A stretch of 64,000 nucleotides of DNA from Mastacembelus armatus. Taxonomy: Eukaryota; Chordata; Actinopteri; Synbranchiformes; Mastacembelidae. Location of the stretch: contig NC_046653.1 of the NCBI RefSeq assembly GCF_900324485.2, forward strand, positions 24,735,147 to 24,799,146. The letters run 5' to 3'. Under the pieces are notes generated by a model, which did not search any database, was not told the origin of the DNA, and worked only from the letters and a program-made list of their open reading frames with translations. Below, one piece after another: positions 47,745 to 59,849 of the stretch (position 1 is its first letter; every line of letters begins with the position of its first letter). The translations under genes were made by a program, and so were the position numbers.

Positions 47745-48345
47745 GATGGACAGATGTGGTATCTTGAGCATTATTTTTGTGTGACGTTCAGAAAAACCAA
47801 AGACTTTCAGAACATCTATCAGCTTTTAGAACAGATGGGTTTGCTTTTCTTGAGCTATGGCTACAACAGCGACAGGCCAAAGGTTTCCAGGACAATGCAT
47901 CACTTGTGAGATCTTCTGGCAAGTTAAAACTTGAGCAGCAAAAAAAATTACCAAAACAAAGCTACCTCTACATTTGTAGTAGCTGTGTCGAGACAGCTTA
48001 AGTAACTGTGAGTTTCATTCCTCATTCTTTACGTCTCTGGGAAACACTAATTGGGCTTAGTTTCTCATTTGTGCTGTGATTACACCACCATCACATTTCT
48101 AACAATTAGGGATAGAGCATATAGGAATTATTATTTCAGTTTAGTTTTAGTGTCTACCAACTTGTAAATGTTCCCCAATGGTGTCAGTGTTGGGGGCTTG
48201 GAGGTTTTATTAAATTTTCCATAAGTTGCAATCCTTGATTAAAATGAAGTGCAGTGACACATATAGTGTTTATATCCTGTATGCAAAGAAAGAAACGAGG
48301 ATTTTCACTTGTACTTTTTGAATCAAATCTAAATGCACAGTCTCT
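47745..48345. repeat. Conserved TAAR 3' block, downstream of gene 10
   Basis: Same block, with an internal deletion (about 48060-48085) relative to 41131-41845. Confidence 0.65.
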
Positions 48346-49692
48346 CTACAGTACATTGGCCTCACAAGATCCAGGCTGCAGAATCTTAAGAGTGACAATG
48401 AGCTTAACAGTTTTTCTAAACCAGGGATAAAACAAGGCATAGATCAGAGGGTTCAGACAGGAGTTAAAATAGTACAGATAGAGAACAAAGGCAGCAGATG
48501 AGCCATTTAGTGCAGTGTCTCCTGCAAGTGAGACACAGTAATATGGACAGAAACACAATAAAAACATAGCTACAACACCACCAAGAGTCCTGGCTGCTTT
48601 CAGCTCAGATTTTGTATTTGTCACTGAACGCTGCAGTGTGACAGCTGTAATGTGAGAGCGCATGGCCCGAGCCTGAGACACAGCCACGACAAACACTCTC
48701 ATATACAGAACTATGATGACAGTAACTGGAGCAATAAAGGTCACAACCAGGTCAACAATTCCTGCAATATAGCTAATGACAAACACACACTGTCCGTAGC
48801 AGGAGTTATATCTGCCTGGTTCAGTCAGTTCATCCTTAAAAAAGAGACTGTAGTAGAAAAAGGAACCGAGCCAACACAGACAAACACAAAGTTTCACTCT
48901 TCTCTCAGTGACTCTGGTGGGGTAATGCAGAGGGTCACAAATAGCCACATAACGGTCAACTGATATCAGAACTATGATTTCTACTGCGGTATTAGCAATG
49001 ATGAAGGACACATATTTATATAGACAACACGTGAGATCACCAAGAAACCAGCAGTCTGTTTGTCGGAGGGTTTCTCCAGGCATTACCACAAGGCCCACGA
49101 GAAAGTCTGAGACAGCCAGAGAGAGGAGGAGGGTGTTAGTGTTTGTGTGGAGCTGCCTGGAGGAAAAGAGAAAAGTGTCATTAACCAACAAGTTGTGTTC
49201 AGTATCTCTGAATGTTTCCTGATCTGTCACATCTGTAGTCACCATATGGTTAAGAGTAGACTATTAAAACTACTTGGTTGAGTTTAGTGGATAGAAACCA
49301 GTGCTGATTATTTGTAGTAGACAGGACATGAACTGTGGTTACTGGTGTCAAATATCAGTCAGACATTTGTGTTTCATTGTGCACAGACAGTCAACAAGGC
49401 AGAATAGAAGTCTAGTGTGTCAACATGAGCCATGATTTAGTAAAAGCCTAAAGACAGTTCTTGTAAATGTACAGCAGCTGTTCACATTTTAAGACAAAAA
49501 TCATAGAGAAGTGAATCTGTGCCTGAAGTGGGAGATTGAGATGATGATGAGCAGGTTCAGAGCCACAGTGAGCACAGAGACAAAATACAGCACAATCTGA
49601 AGGAGCACAACATCAGACCACATAAATGTGGGCTTCCTGCAGGAGGTGTTGAGTTGTGGAAAGCAGAGCTCTGCTCCATCCTCAACCTCCAT
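48346..49692 (-). CDS. TAAR gene 10 (class III-like), intact, mosaic
   Basis: Coding exons are 49523-49692 and 48346-49156, 326 residues; the intron is 49157-49522. Exon 2 shares the ICL3 deletion SVTNTKSEL and the DLTCCLYKY segment with gene 6, and shares ECL3 DTALNGSSAAF with gene 9. Exon 1 is that of genes 9 and 11. TM3 reads IANTAVEIIVLISVDRY. S3.32, D5.42 and P5.50 are kept. Immediately upstream of the ATG about 40 bases follow the Y-type flank, then the sequence switches to the X-type flank, which marks one edge of a probable conversion tract covering exon 1. Confidence 0.93.
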
Positions 49693-50720
49693 CTTCAGAG
49701 TCCTGCAGAGAGCTGCAGCTATCTGAGCAAAGCTGACTCATATAACTCCTCTTGTTTATCCCTCCTCCCTGTGTGTTTGTGTGTTTCTTGTGTTAATGTA
49801 TTCAGTTTTCCAGACAGTGGGTTTCACACTGACAAACCAACTAAATATGGTTTTGCTAGAAAGAAAGTTCTGTTTTCCCTCACCTATCCCCACTTCCACT
49901 TCTTGTTTAATTTAGTTCAAGGGACTCAGCAAGAACCCCCATCAGAGGAGGAGAGTAAGGGGATTTCATACACCAATGTATTCACCCCATGGACCATAAT
50001 CAGCCATCGTCCAACTGTAGAGATAAATAGAGAACATTATTCATCCACAAGGAGAATTTCTGGTTAGAGTATTCCTGTCACCTTTTACAGTGAAGGCTCA
50101 GTACAACAAAGGTACAATGACCGTTCCTGTCTACAGAAACTATATACAGCTGTAAGAACAACCACGTTTGTCATCGTCTTTACTCAATGTTAAAAATGAA
50201 TAATGGAAATTTCACATTTTTAATGACAATGTGACTAAATATTTGTTTCTGTGTGGAGGTAATGGACATGACTGAATATGCAGAGGGAAATGACAACATA
50301 CGGATTCGATCTCCATCTATTGAAGTTTTCGAAGTGTTGAATGGGTGAAACAGCAGCTGTATCATTTTTTCACCCCCAGAGATTTTTGTGCCTTTTCATG
50401 TTCTCTCTACTTTGCTGCGGAGAGCTATGAATGCCAAACACTTGCATAGTTTCTCACGTGTTCACACTAGTTGGTGTCCCTTAACATTGCAACATCAGCC
50501 AGGCCATTTTCTGGTTCTTCTCCCACCAGTTCTGTGGTAGAGCTTGTGCTTTAGTGCTGTTGCTGTTAAACTTTTTTCGAACACTCCTGTGTACTTCAGG
50601 TCTACACCCACTCATAAACGGTTGGTTATGCCATGTATAATAGAATAGAATGATAGAATGATTGTTACTCTAACATGAATAGACTCACTGTGAGCTCCAC
50701 TCCACTGTTTTGCAGTCACA
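49693..50720. repeat. X-type flank of gene 10 with Y-type start
   Basis: The first 40 bases (TCTTCAGAGTCCTGCAGAGA) are of the Y/Z type; from CTATCTGAGCAAAGC on the sequence is X type. The rest is a complete X cassette with the empty piggyBac site near 50482. Confidence 0.75.
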
Positions 50721-51449
50721 TGAATGGACAGATGTGGTATCCTGAGCATTACTTTTGTGTGTCTGTAAGAATGACCAAAGACTTTCAGAACATCTATCAA
50801 CTTTTAGAACATATGGGTTTGCTTTTCTTGAGCTATGGCTACAACAGCGACAGGCCAAAGGTTTCCAGGACAATGCATCACTTGTGAGATCTTCTGGCAA
50901 GTTAAAACTTGAGCAGCAAAGACAATAAAACTACCTCTACATCTGTAGTAGCTGAGTCGAGACATCTTAAGTAACTGAGTTTCATTCCTCATTCTTTACG
51001 TCTCTGGGAAACAGAAATTGGGCTTAGTTTCATTGCTCTCACTGTGTAGTGTAGTAATGCTGTCACCATTACTGTGATTTTAACATCCACCACTCTGTGG
51101 AATCATGAGTAATAAATACTGTACTTCAGTTTTTTCCATTGTTGAAACATCTTCTCTCCCTAAATTCTTCACTCACCACCATCACATTTCTAACAATTAG
51201 AGATAGAGCATATAGGAATTATTATTTCAGTTTATTTTTAGTGTCTACCAACTTGTAAATGTTCCCCAATGGTATCAGTGTTGGGGGCTTGGAGGTTTTA
51301 TTAAATTTTCCATAAGTTGCAATTCTTGATTAAAATGAAGTGCAGTGACACATATAGTGATTATATACTGTATTTATATCCTGTATACAAAGAAAGAAAA
51401 CTTGATTTTCTCTTGTACTTTTTGAATCACATCTAATTTCACAGTCTCT
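50721..51449. repeat. Conserved TAAR 3' block, downstream of gene 11
   Basis: Same block as at 27001-27730. Confidence 0.65.
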
Positions 51450-52801
51450 CTACAGTACGTTGGCCTCACGAGATCCAGGCTGCAGAATCTGAAGAGTGAC
51501 AATGAGCTTAACAGTTTTTCTAAACCAGGGATAAAACAAGGCATAGATCAGAGGGTTCAGACAGGAGTTACAATAGAACAGATAGAGAACAAAGGCAGCA
51601 GATGAGCCACTTAGTGCAGTGTCCCCAGCAAGTGACACACAGTAATATGGACAGAAACACATCAAAAACACAGCTACTAGAACACCAAGAGTCCTGGCTG
51701 CTTTCAGCTCAGACTTCATTGTTGTTAGAGTCACTGAACGTTGCAGTGTGACAGCTGTAATGTGAGAGCGCATGGCCCGAGCCTGAGACACAGCCACCAC
51801 AAACACTCTCATATACAGAACTATGATGACAGTAACTGAAACAATAAATGTTAGAACCAGGTCAACAATTCCTGCAATATAGTCAATGACAAACACACAC
51901 TGTCCATAGCAGGAGTTATATATGCCTGGTTCAGTCAGATCATCCTTAAAAAAGAGACTGTTGTAGAAAAAGGAACCGAGCCAACACAGACAAACACAAA
52001 GTTTCACTCTTCTCTCAGTGACTCTGGTGGGGTAATGCAGAGGGTCACAAATAGCCACATGACGGTCGACTGATATCAGAACCATGTTCCCGATTGAGGT
52101 AGCAGTAATGATGAAGGACACATATTTATATAGAGAACACATGAGATCACCAAGAAACCAGCAGCCTGTTTTTCGGACTATTTCTCCAGGCATCAGCACA
52201 AGGCCCACGAGAAAGTCTGAGACAGCCAGAGAGAGGAGGAGGGTGTTAGTGTTTGTGTGGAGCTGCCTGGAGGAAAAGAGAAAAGTGTCATTAACCAACA
52301 AGTTGTGTTCAATATCTCTGAATGTTTCCTGATCTGTCACATCTGTAGTCACCATATGGTTAAATGTAGACTATTAAAACTACTTGGTTGAGTTCAGTGG
52401 ATAGAAACCAGTGCTGATTATTTGTAGTAGACAGGACATGAACTGTGGTTACTGGTGTCAAATATCAGTCAGACATTTGTGTTTCATTGTGCACAAACAG
52501 TCAACAAGGCAGAATAGAAGTCTAGTGTGTCAACATGAGCCATGATTTAGTAAAAGCCTAAAACAGTTCTTGTAAATGTACAGCAGCTGTTCACATTTGA
52601 AGACAAAAATCATAGAGAAGTGAATCTGTGCCTGAAGTGGGAGATTGAGATGATGATGAGCAGGTTCAGAGCCACAGTGAGCACAGAGACAAAATACAGC
52701 ACAATCTGAAGGAGCACAACATCAGACCACATAAATGTGGGCTTCCTGCAGGAGGTGTTGAGTTGTGGAAAGCAGAGCTCTGCTCCATCCTCAACCTCCA
52801 T
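51450..52801 (-). CDS. TAAR gene 11 (class III-like) with DRH and no P5.50
   Basis: Coding exons are 52632-52801 and 51450-52266, 328 residues; the intron is 52267-52631 (365). The reading frame is full length, but two strongly conserved positions are changed. DRY at the end of TM3 is DRH (residue 126), and the TM5 proline at 200 (5.50) is Ser in LTFIVSVTV, apparently by CCA to TCA with a neighbouring Ala to Val change. S3.32 and D5.42 are kept. TM2-TM3 reads GEIVRKTGCW where others have E(I/T)LRQT or E(I/T)LRHT. ICL3 carries the extra Met shared with genes 3 and 8; ECL3 DTALSGSSAAF matches gene 12. It could be a receptor under relaxed selection or one with altered coupling; sequence alone cannot decide. 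Confidence 0.9.
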
Positions 52802-53204
52802 CTTCAGAGTCCTGCAGAGAGCTGCAGCTTTGTGAACAAAACTGACTCATATAACTGATTTACCTCTCACCTTTTCTTAGTTCATCCCCTCCTCTTTCTT
52901 TCAGTGGCTGCTGGTCTCTGAGGTCCTTCCACCCTGTGCATGTTTTGTGTTTTAATGCGTTCAGTTTTCAGACAGTGGTTTTCACACTGACAAAACAACT
53001 AAAGATTTTTTTGCAGGAAAAAAGGTAGAAAGAAAGTTCTGTTTTCCCTCACATATACCCACTTCCACCTCCTGTTTATCTAATTTAAGGGACTCAACAG
53101 GAGTCCCCATCAGGGGAGCAGAATACGGGGATCTCATACACCAAAGTATTCACCCCACAGACCATAATCAGCCATTTTCCAACCTTTATCTTACCAGCAT
53201 ATTC
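52802..53204. promoter_or_regulatory. 5' proximal region and Y flank start of gene 11
   Basis: TGACTCATATAACTG block followed by CACCTTTTCTTAG and CTGTGCATGTTTTGTGTTTTA, as for gene 9. Confidence 0.35.
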
Positions 53205-53524
53205 CTAACCAGCGTCATCCTATCCCAGCTCTTTTTGGGTGAAAGGCAGGGGTACACCCTGGACAGGTCACCAGTCCATCACAGGGCCACATAGAGACAA
53301 ACGGCCTCACACACTCACACTCACTCCTATGGGCAATTTAGAGTCACCAATCAACCTGACATACATGTTTTTGTACTGTGGAAGTAAACCAGAGTACCTG
53401 GAGAAAACCCATGCAAGCACAGGGAGAACATGCAACCTCCACACAGAAAGGTCTCTGATGGGTTGCGAACCTGTGGTCTTCTCGCTGTGAAGCAAAAGTG
53501 CTAACCACTCAGCCACCGTGCTGC
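53205..53524 (-). mobile_element. tRNA-headed SINE-like repeat (Y flank, gene 11)
   Basis: Paralogue of 43582-43900, same truncation at the tail side (AACCAGCGTCATCC), so it was copied with the cassette rather than inserted anew. Confidence 0.75.
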
Positions 53525-54354
53525 TCCAACCCAACTCTTTACAGTCATTATCTTGCCCTCAGTCTTCTTCACGGTCACTCTGAACCACAGTCTCACAGTC
53601 TGCCCCAGTCCTGATATCTCAGGTGGTTCAAGGTCCTACTATGTTATTCAAGCCCCATTTTTATTGAGCTGAAAGCTCAAGCAGCATGCCCTTCACCCCC
53701 TTAGTACTTGTCCAAGCAACCTGTCTGCACCCTCCGATTGGCATCAGCTTCCTGTCTGGGTTGCACACCAGAAAGATCGCCTCCAAGGCTACTCATCAGA
53801 ACGTCAGTTCACCTGCAGAGCCAGCCTCTTGAACAGCCAGCTGGAGAGGCTGTCCTCCAGAACGCCCCCTGGTTCTAGTTTATCTGCAATGCAGAACCTC
53901 TGAAAATATGGTGAGACTCTCTGGATTTCAACTCCCTGCCCTCTTGCCCACTCTCTTATTGTTTTATTACTTGGCAGGTGGTTTATGTTCTGCGTACTTT
54001 CCAGAGACTTGAAAGATTCTTTATTGCTCAGTTTCTGTTTATTCGCTGAGAAATTTCAGTTTAATAATGAACTAATTACATGGTCACCTCGCTCTTCCTT
54101 GTGTTGTCTGCATTCTTCAGCCCAGCTTGTTTGTGTTAGAAATGTGACAAAAGCAGCAACTCTAGAATATTTTCACCACCAGATGTTTTTATGCCTTTTT
54201 ATGTTCTATTATATTACAGGTATGAATGCAAAACATTTGCATTTCTCATTTTGTCATGCAAGTTGGTGCTACTTATGATATGAGCCATTGGACTTCCTGG
54301 TTCTTCTCCCACCAATTCTCTGGTAGAGCTTGTGTTTTCCTGTTGTTGCTTGTG

Positions 54355-54800
54355 TACAAAGGTCTCTCTTCCGGTTCCAATGGACCTTAAATGCAGAGGA
54401 AGCCTTCAGCCGACTTATGAGATTCACTTGCCATTAAGGTTGTCTTGGAGGAATAGTTGAAGGGAGCTCAGCATCTGTTCTGTATTCTCACTGAACACAA
54501 GAATCTGAAATATATTTGGGTGGTTCAGCAACTGAACCCCAGGTTTGCCAGATGGGCCCTCTTTTCCACCACATTTATACTTTACCATTTCATACTGCCC
54601 AGGCTCTAAAAACACCAAGGCCGATTTCTTGCCCCAAAGTATGGAGTTGACACTTCATACACTGCTCCTGGGACCATTGTTCAGACTACCTTCATTGTGA
54701 CACCTCTTCAGTGGGAGATTGACAAGGAAATCCAGGAGAGGATGGAGCATTTGCCGAGACCTCGCAGATATCCACCTGAGTAGATCTTCATGCCACAAGC
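54355..54800 (+). mobile_element. Ty3/gypsy pol fossil, Y flank of gene 11
   Basis: RNase H-region fragment, sister of 36590-36995. Broken. Confidence 0.65.
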
Positions 54801-54907
54801 CCTTCACAGCTGGCTCATTACCTGGCCACAACCAATCTCCAGCTGTCTAGCCAAAAACGGAATTCATTCTTCATTCTTTGCTATTATGAAGAAATGGAGG
54901 TAATTAG

Positions 54908-55395
54908 TAGTTGGAGTTGCCTGCGGCGAGAGGCGGTAGGCTAGTATGGGTTTTCTCCCCAGCTCAGCCGCCAGATGTTGGAGTTTTCCCTGTTGAATAA
55001 GAGGGTCACATCTCTGCGCCTTCGGGTCTGGGACAGGTCTCTCACTGTTGTTTCCGCCTATGGGCTGAACAGCAATGCAGAGTACCCGGCCTTTTTGGAG
55101 TTTCTGGAATTGGTGCTGAAAGTTGCTCCAACTGGGGACTCCATCATTCTGCTGGGGGATTTCAACACTTATGTGGGCAGTGACAGTGAAACCTAGAGTG
55201 TATTGATTGGGAGGAACTGCCCCCCTGATTTGAACCTGTATGGTGTTCTGTTGTTGGACTTCTGTGCTAGTCGCAGCTTGTCCATAATGAACACCATGTT
55301 CAAACATAAGGGTGTCCACCAGTGCAAATGTCACCAGGACACCCTAGGCCGGAGGTCTATGATCGGCTTTGTGGGCTGTGGGAGAAAGCTGGAGC
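54908..55395 (+). mobile_element. LINE endonuclease fragment, Y flank of gene 11
   Basis: Sister of 37105-37572; the GDFN motif is kept (LLGDFNTYVGSDSET). SINE-head-like sequence follows at 55400-55515. Confidence 0.7.
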
Positions 55396-55819
55396 ATCTG
55401 CAGTAAAGCCACACAGACATGGGGAGAACATGCAAAGTCCATCAAAAATGCAGGAATGGGATTCAAACCTGGAACCTTCTTACTGTAAAGCAACAATGTG
55501 AACCACTGCTCTTTGGGGGTTTACTCCGTTTTATTGAAGATTATTTCTTCCATTTTGAGAGAGTCATCTTTTAGTTAGATGTTCAAATATTGGACAGCCC
55601 TGTCCTCACGCGCAAACACTCCCTATTCTCACTCAGATGTGCTCTGCTCTGTCAGTCTGAGCTCAGGTATGAAGCTGCTTGGACTAATGTCCTGTGCTCA
55701 TTCCTAAATCCTCCTCACACTCAGGCTGCTGCTGCACACTAATCAAACGCCTGCTCTCACTCGTGGAGTTTTAGACATCTCCTGTTCATGGGACCACAAT
55801 CTTTTTTTTTTCCACATGT

Positions 55820-56551
55820 AGATGGACAGATGTGGTATCTTGAGCATTATGTTTGTGTGACTTTCAGAAAAACTAAAGACTTTCAGAACATCTATCAGCT
55901 TTTAGAACAGATGGGTTTGCTTTTCTTGAGCTATGGCTACAACAGCAACAGGCCAAAGGTTTCCAGGACAATGACTCACATCACTTGTGAGATCTTCTGG
56001 CAAGTTAAAACTTGCACAACAAAGAAAAAAAACTACCTCTACATTTGTAGTACCTGTGTCGAGACAGCTTATGTAACTGTGAGTTTCATTCCTCATTCTT
56101 TACGTCTCTGGGAAACACTAATTGAGCTTAATTTCATTGTTCTTACTGATAGGTGTAGTCTAGTGATGCCACAAAACTGTGATTTTAACATCCACCAGTC
56201 TGGAATCACGACTAAATAATACTGCACTTCAGTTTTTTTCATAGTTGAAACATCTTCTCTCCCTAAATGCTTCACTCACCACCATCACATTTCTAACAAT
56301 TAGGGATAGAGCATATAGGAATTATTATTTCAGTTTATTTTTAGTGTCTACCAACTTGTAAATGTTCCCCAATGGTGTCAGTGTTGGGGGCTTGGAGGTT
56401 TATTAAATTTTCCATAAGTTGCAATCCTTGATTAAAATGAAGTGCAGTGACACATATAGTGATTATATACTATATTTATATCCTGTATACAAACAAAGAA
56501 ACAAGGATTTTCTCTTGTACTTTCTGAATCAAATCTAATTTCACAGTCTCT
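55820..56551. repeat. Conserved TAAR 3' block, downstream of gene 12
   Basis: Same block as at 27001-27730, with small indels (GACTCACATCACTTGTGAG, shared with 60980-61601). Confidence 0.65.
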
Positions 56552-57903
56552 CTACAGTACGTTGGCCTCACGAGATCCAGGTTGCAGAATCTTCAGAGTG
56601 ACAATGAGTTTAACAGCTTTTCTAAACCAGGGATAAAACAAGGCATAGATCAGAGGGTTCAGACAGGAGTTACAATAGAACAGGTAGAGAACAAAGGCAG
56701 CAGATGAGCCACTTAGTGCAGTGTCTCCTGCATATGACACACAGTAATATGGACACAAACACATTAAAAACACAGCTACTAGAACACCAAGAGTCCTGGC
56801 TGCTTTCAGCTCAGATTTTGTTGTTACAGTCACTGAACGCTGCAGTGTGACAGCTGTAATGTGAGAGCGCATGGCCCGAGCCTGAGACACAGCCACAACA
56901 AACACTCTCATATACAGAACTATGATGACTGTAACTGGAGCAATAAAGGTCACAACAACATCAGCAATTCCTGCAATATAGCTAATAACAAACACACACT
57001 GTCCATAGCAGGAGTTATATCTGCCTGGTTCAGGCAGTTCATCCTTAAAATAGATACTGTAGTAGAAAACAGAAATGAGCCAACACAGACAAACACAAAG
57101 TTTCACTCTTCTCTCAGTGACTCTGGTGGGGTAATGCAGAGGGTCACAAATAGCCACATAACGGTCAATTGATATCAGAACTATGATTTCCTCTGCGGTA
57201 GTAGCAATGATGAAGGACACATATTTATATAGACAACACATGAGATCACCAAGAAACCAGCAGTCTGTTTGTCGGAGGGTTTCTCCAGGCATTACCACAA
57301 GGCCCACAAGAAAGTCTGAGACAGCCAGAGAGAGGAGGAGGGTGTTAGTGTTTGTGTGGAGCTGCCTGGAGGAAAAGAGAAAAGTGTCATTAACCAACAA
57401 GTTGTGTTCAATATCTCTGAATGTTTCCTGATCTGTCACATCTGTAGTCACCATATGGTTAAGTGTAGACTATTAAAACTACTTGGTTGAGTTCAGTGGA
57501 TAGAAACCAGTGCTGATTATTTGTTGAAGACAGGACATGAACTGTGTTTTCTGGTGTCAAATATCAGTCAGACATTTGTGTTTCATTTTGCAAAAACAGT
57601 CAACAAGGCAGAATAGAAGTCTAGTGTGTCAACATATGAACCATGATTTAGTAAAAGCCTAAAGACAGTTCTTGTAAATGTACAGCAGCTGTTCACATTT
57701 TAAGACAAAAATCATAGAGAAGTGAATCTGTGCCTGAAGTGGGAGATTGAGATGATGATGAGCAGGTTCAGAGCCACAGTGAGCACAGAGACAGAGAACA
57801 GCCCAATGTGAAGGAACAAAACATCATTCCCATGAAATGTGGGCTTCCTGCAGGAGGTGTTGAGTTGTGGAAAGCAGAGCTCTGCTCCATCCTCAACCTC
57901 CAT
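56552..57903 (-). CDS. TAAR gene 12 (class III-like), intact
   Basis: Coding exons are 57734-57903 and 56552-57365, 327 residues; the intron is 57366-57733 (368, the longest). TM6 is CLCPYYC, with Leu at 6.48 where the other copies have Phe. TM5 is ADVVVTFIAP with D5.42 kept. TM3 reads IATTAEEIIVLISIDRY. ECL2 has a Pro (KDELPEPGRYNSC). The basic residue before TM7's NPxxY tail is changed at the C-terminal helix (FRKAVKL). ECL3 and TM7 match gene 11. Exon 1 is the version of genes 4 and 13 (TFHGNDVLFLHIGLFSVS). A short Z-type flank lies upstream, followed by the 5' flank of a missing gene. Confidence 0.93.
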
Positions 57904-58264
57904 CTTCAGAGTCCTGCAGAGAGCTGCAGCTTTGTGAACAAAACTGACTCATATAACTGATTTACCTCTCACCTTTTCTTAGTTCATCCCCTCCTCTTTG
58001 TGTCAGTGTCTGCTGGTCTCTGAGGTCCCTCCTTCGTGTGTGGGTGTGTGTATTTGTTTTTAATCTTAGGTTTGCTCCTCACTTGTTCCCACCTCCTGTT
58101 GGTTCAAAGGGAGCAAAAAAACTTTCTTGGGCATTTTCCATTCCCATAGTTACACACTTCAATTAGATGCATCATGTTATGAACAGAGCTGGGATAGGCT
58201 CCATCAGATCCCTGTGACCCTGGCCTTCAGGAAAAAGTGGTTATAGAAAATGGATGGATGGATC
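57904..58264. promoter_or_regulatory. 5' proximal block of gene 12 (Z type, shortened)
   Basis: The Z-type flank runs to ATGCATCATGTTATGAAC, where a SINE tail fragment is inserted, and then breaks off after CTGAAAAAGGAAAAGTAGC. Confidence 0.4.
58190..58264 (+). mobile_element. SINE-like 3' tail fragment with target duplication
   Basis: GAGCTGGGATAGGCTCCATC to ATGGATGGATGGAT, the 3' end of the tRNA-headed repeat, flanked by TTATGAAC on both sides (about 58177-58186 and 58266-58273). The same insertion is at 63230-63304, so the two Z flanks share it by descent. Genes 4 and 6 have the uninterrupted site. Confidence 0.75.
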
Positions 58265-58297
58265 TTATGAACAATCTGAAAAAGGAAAAGTAGCAGC

Positions 58298-58430
58298 CTT
58301 CCATCGTCAGAGTCCTGCAGAGAGCTGCAGGTTTCTGAACAAAACTGACTTATGTAACTGATTTAGCTCTCACCTTTTTTTAGTTCATGCCCTCCTCTTT
58401 GTTTCAGTGTCCGTTTATCCCTCCTCCCTG
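58298..58430 (-). pseudogene. TAAR relic B (ghost locus, 5' flank only)
   Basis: CCATCGTCAGAGTCCTGCAG, AGAGCTGCAGGTTTCTGAAC and CTCACCTTTTTTTAGTTCATGCC are the ATG-proximal flank of a TAAR gene, but exon 1 to the left is missing. The Z flank of gene 12 ends directly against it. A Y cassette follows on the right. Confidence 0.7.
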
Positions 58431-58694
58431 TGTATGTGCTCTAATGTAGTCAGTTTTCCAGACAGTGGTTTTCACACTGACAAAACAACTAAAGATGTTT
58501 TTGCAGGAAAGAAGGTAGAAAGAAAGTTCTGTTTTCCCTCACCTATACCCACGTCCACCTCCTGTTTATGTAATTTAAGGGACTCAACAGGAGTCCCCAT
58601 CAGGGGAGAAGAATAAGGGGACCTCATTCACCAATGTATTCACCCCAGAGATCATAATCAGCCATTATCCACCCTTTATCTATACCACCTTATT

Positions 58695-59015
58695 CCTAAC
58701 CAGCGTCATCCTATCCCAGCTCTTTTTGGGTGAAAGGCAGGGGTCCACCCTGGACAGGTCCCCAGTCCATCACAGGGCCACATAGAGACAAATAACCTCA
58801 CACAGTCACACTCACTCCTATGGGCAATTTAGAGTCACCAATCAACCTGACATACATGTTTTTGGACTGTGGGCAGAAACCGGAGTACCTGGAGAAAACC
58901 CATGCAAGCACAGGGAGAACATGCAAACTCCACACAGAAAGGACTCTGATGGGTTGTGAATCTGTGGCCTTCTCGCTGTGAGGCAAGAGTGCTAACCACT
59001 CACCCACCGCGCTGC
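58695..59015 (-). mobile_element. tRNA-headed SINE-like repeat (Y flank, relic B)
   Basis: Paralogue of 43582-43900 within the Y cassette. Confidence 0.75.
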
Positions 59016-59849
59016 TCCAACCCAACTCATTACAGTCATTATCTTGCCCTCAGTCTTCTTCACAGTCAGTCTCCAACACAGTCTGCCCCAGTCCTGATAT
59101 CTCAGGTGGTTCAAGGTCCCACTATTATATTCAAGCCCCATTTTTATTGAGCTGAAAGCTCAAGCAGCATGCCCTTCACCCCCTTAGTACTTGTCCAAGC
59201 AACCTGTCCGCACCCTCCGATTGGCATCAGCTTCCCGTCTGGGCTGCACACCAGAAAGATCGCCTCCAAGGCTACTCACCAGAACGTCAATTCACCTTCA
59301 GAGCCACCCTCTAGAACAGCCAGCTGGAGAGGCTGTCCTCCAGAATGCCCCCTGGTTCTAGTTTATATGCAATGCAGAACCTCTGAAAATATGGTGAGAC
59401 TCTCTGGATTTCAACTCCCTGCCCTCTTGCCCACTCTCTTATTGTTTTGTTACTTGGATTCTATTTTATGCTAGTCTATGTTCTACGTACTTTCCAGAGA
59501 CTTGAAAGATTCTTTATTGCTCAGTTTCTATTTATTCGCTGAGAAATTTCAGTTTAATAATGAACTAATTACATTGTCACCTTGCTTTTCCTTGTGTTGT
59601 CTGCATTCTTCAGCCCAGCTTGTTGGTGTTAGAAATGTGACAGAAGCAGCAACTCTAGAATATTTTCACCAACAGATGTTTTTATGCCTTTTTATGTTCT
59701 ATTATATTACAGGTATGAATGCAAAACATTTGCATATCTCATTTTGACATGCAAGTTGATGCCACTTATGATATGAGCCATGGGCTTTTCTGGTTCTTCT
59801 CCCACCAATTCTCTGGTAGAGCTTGTGTTTTCTTGTTGTTGCTGGTGTA

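Noticed and set aside
47673-47909. Conserved short plus-strand frame (WYLEHYFCVTFRKTKDF...) in the TAAR 3' blocks
   Set aside because: It is open in all copies, but the changes I see mostly replace residues (N/D/Y, L/P, Q/H), there is no known domain, and the copies are young. Not convincing as a gene.
48346-49245. Taking MVTTDVTDQETF as the normal receptor start
   Set aside because: It would drop TM1, N1.50 and the glycosylated N-terminus, all supplied by the upstream exon with a consistent splice. It is kept only as an alternative-transcript idea.
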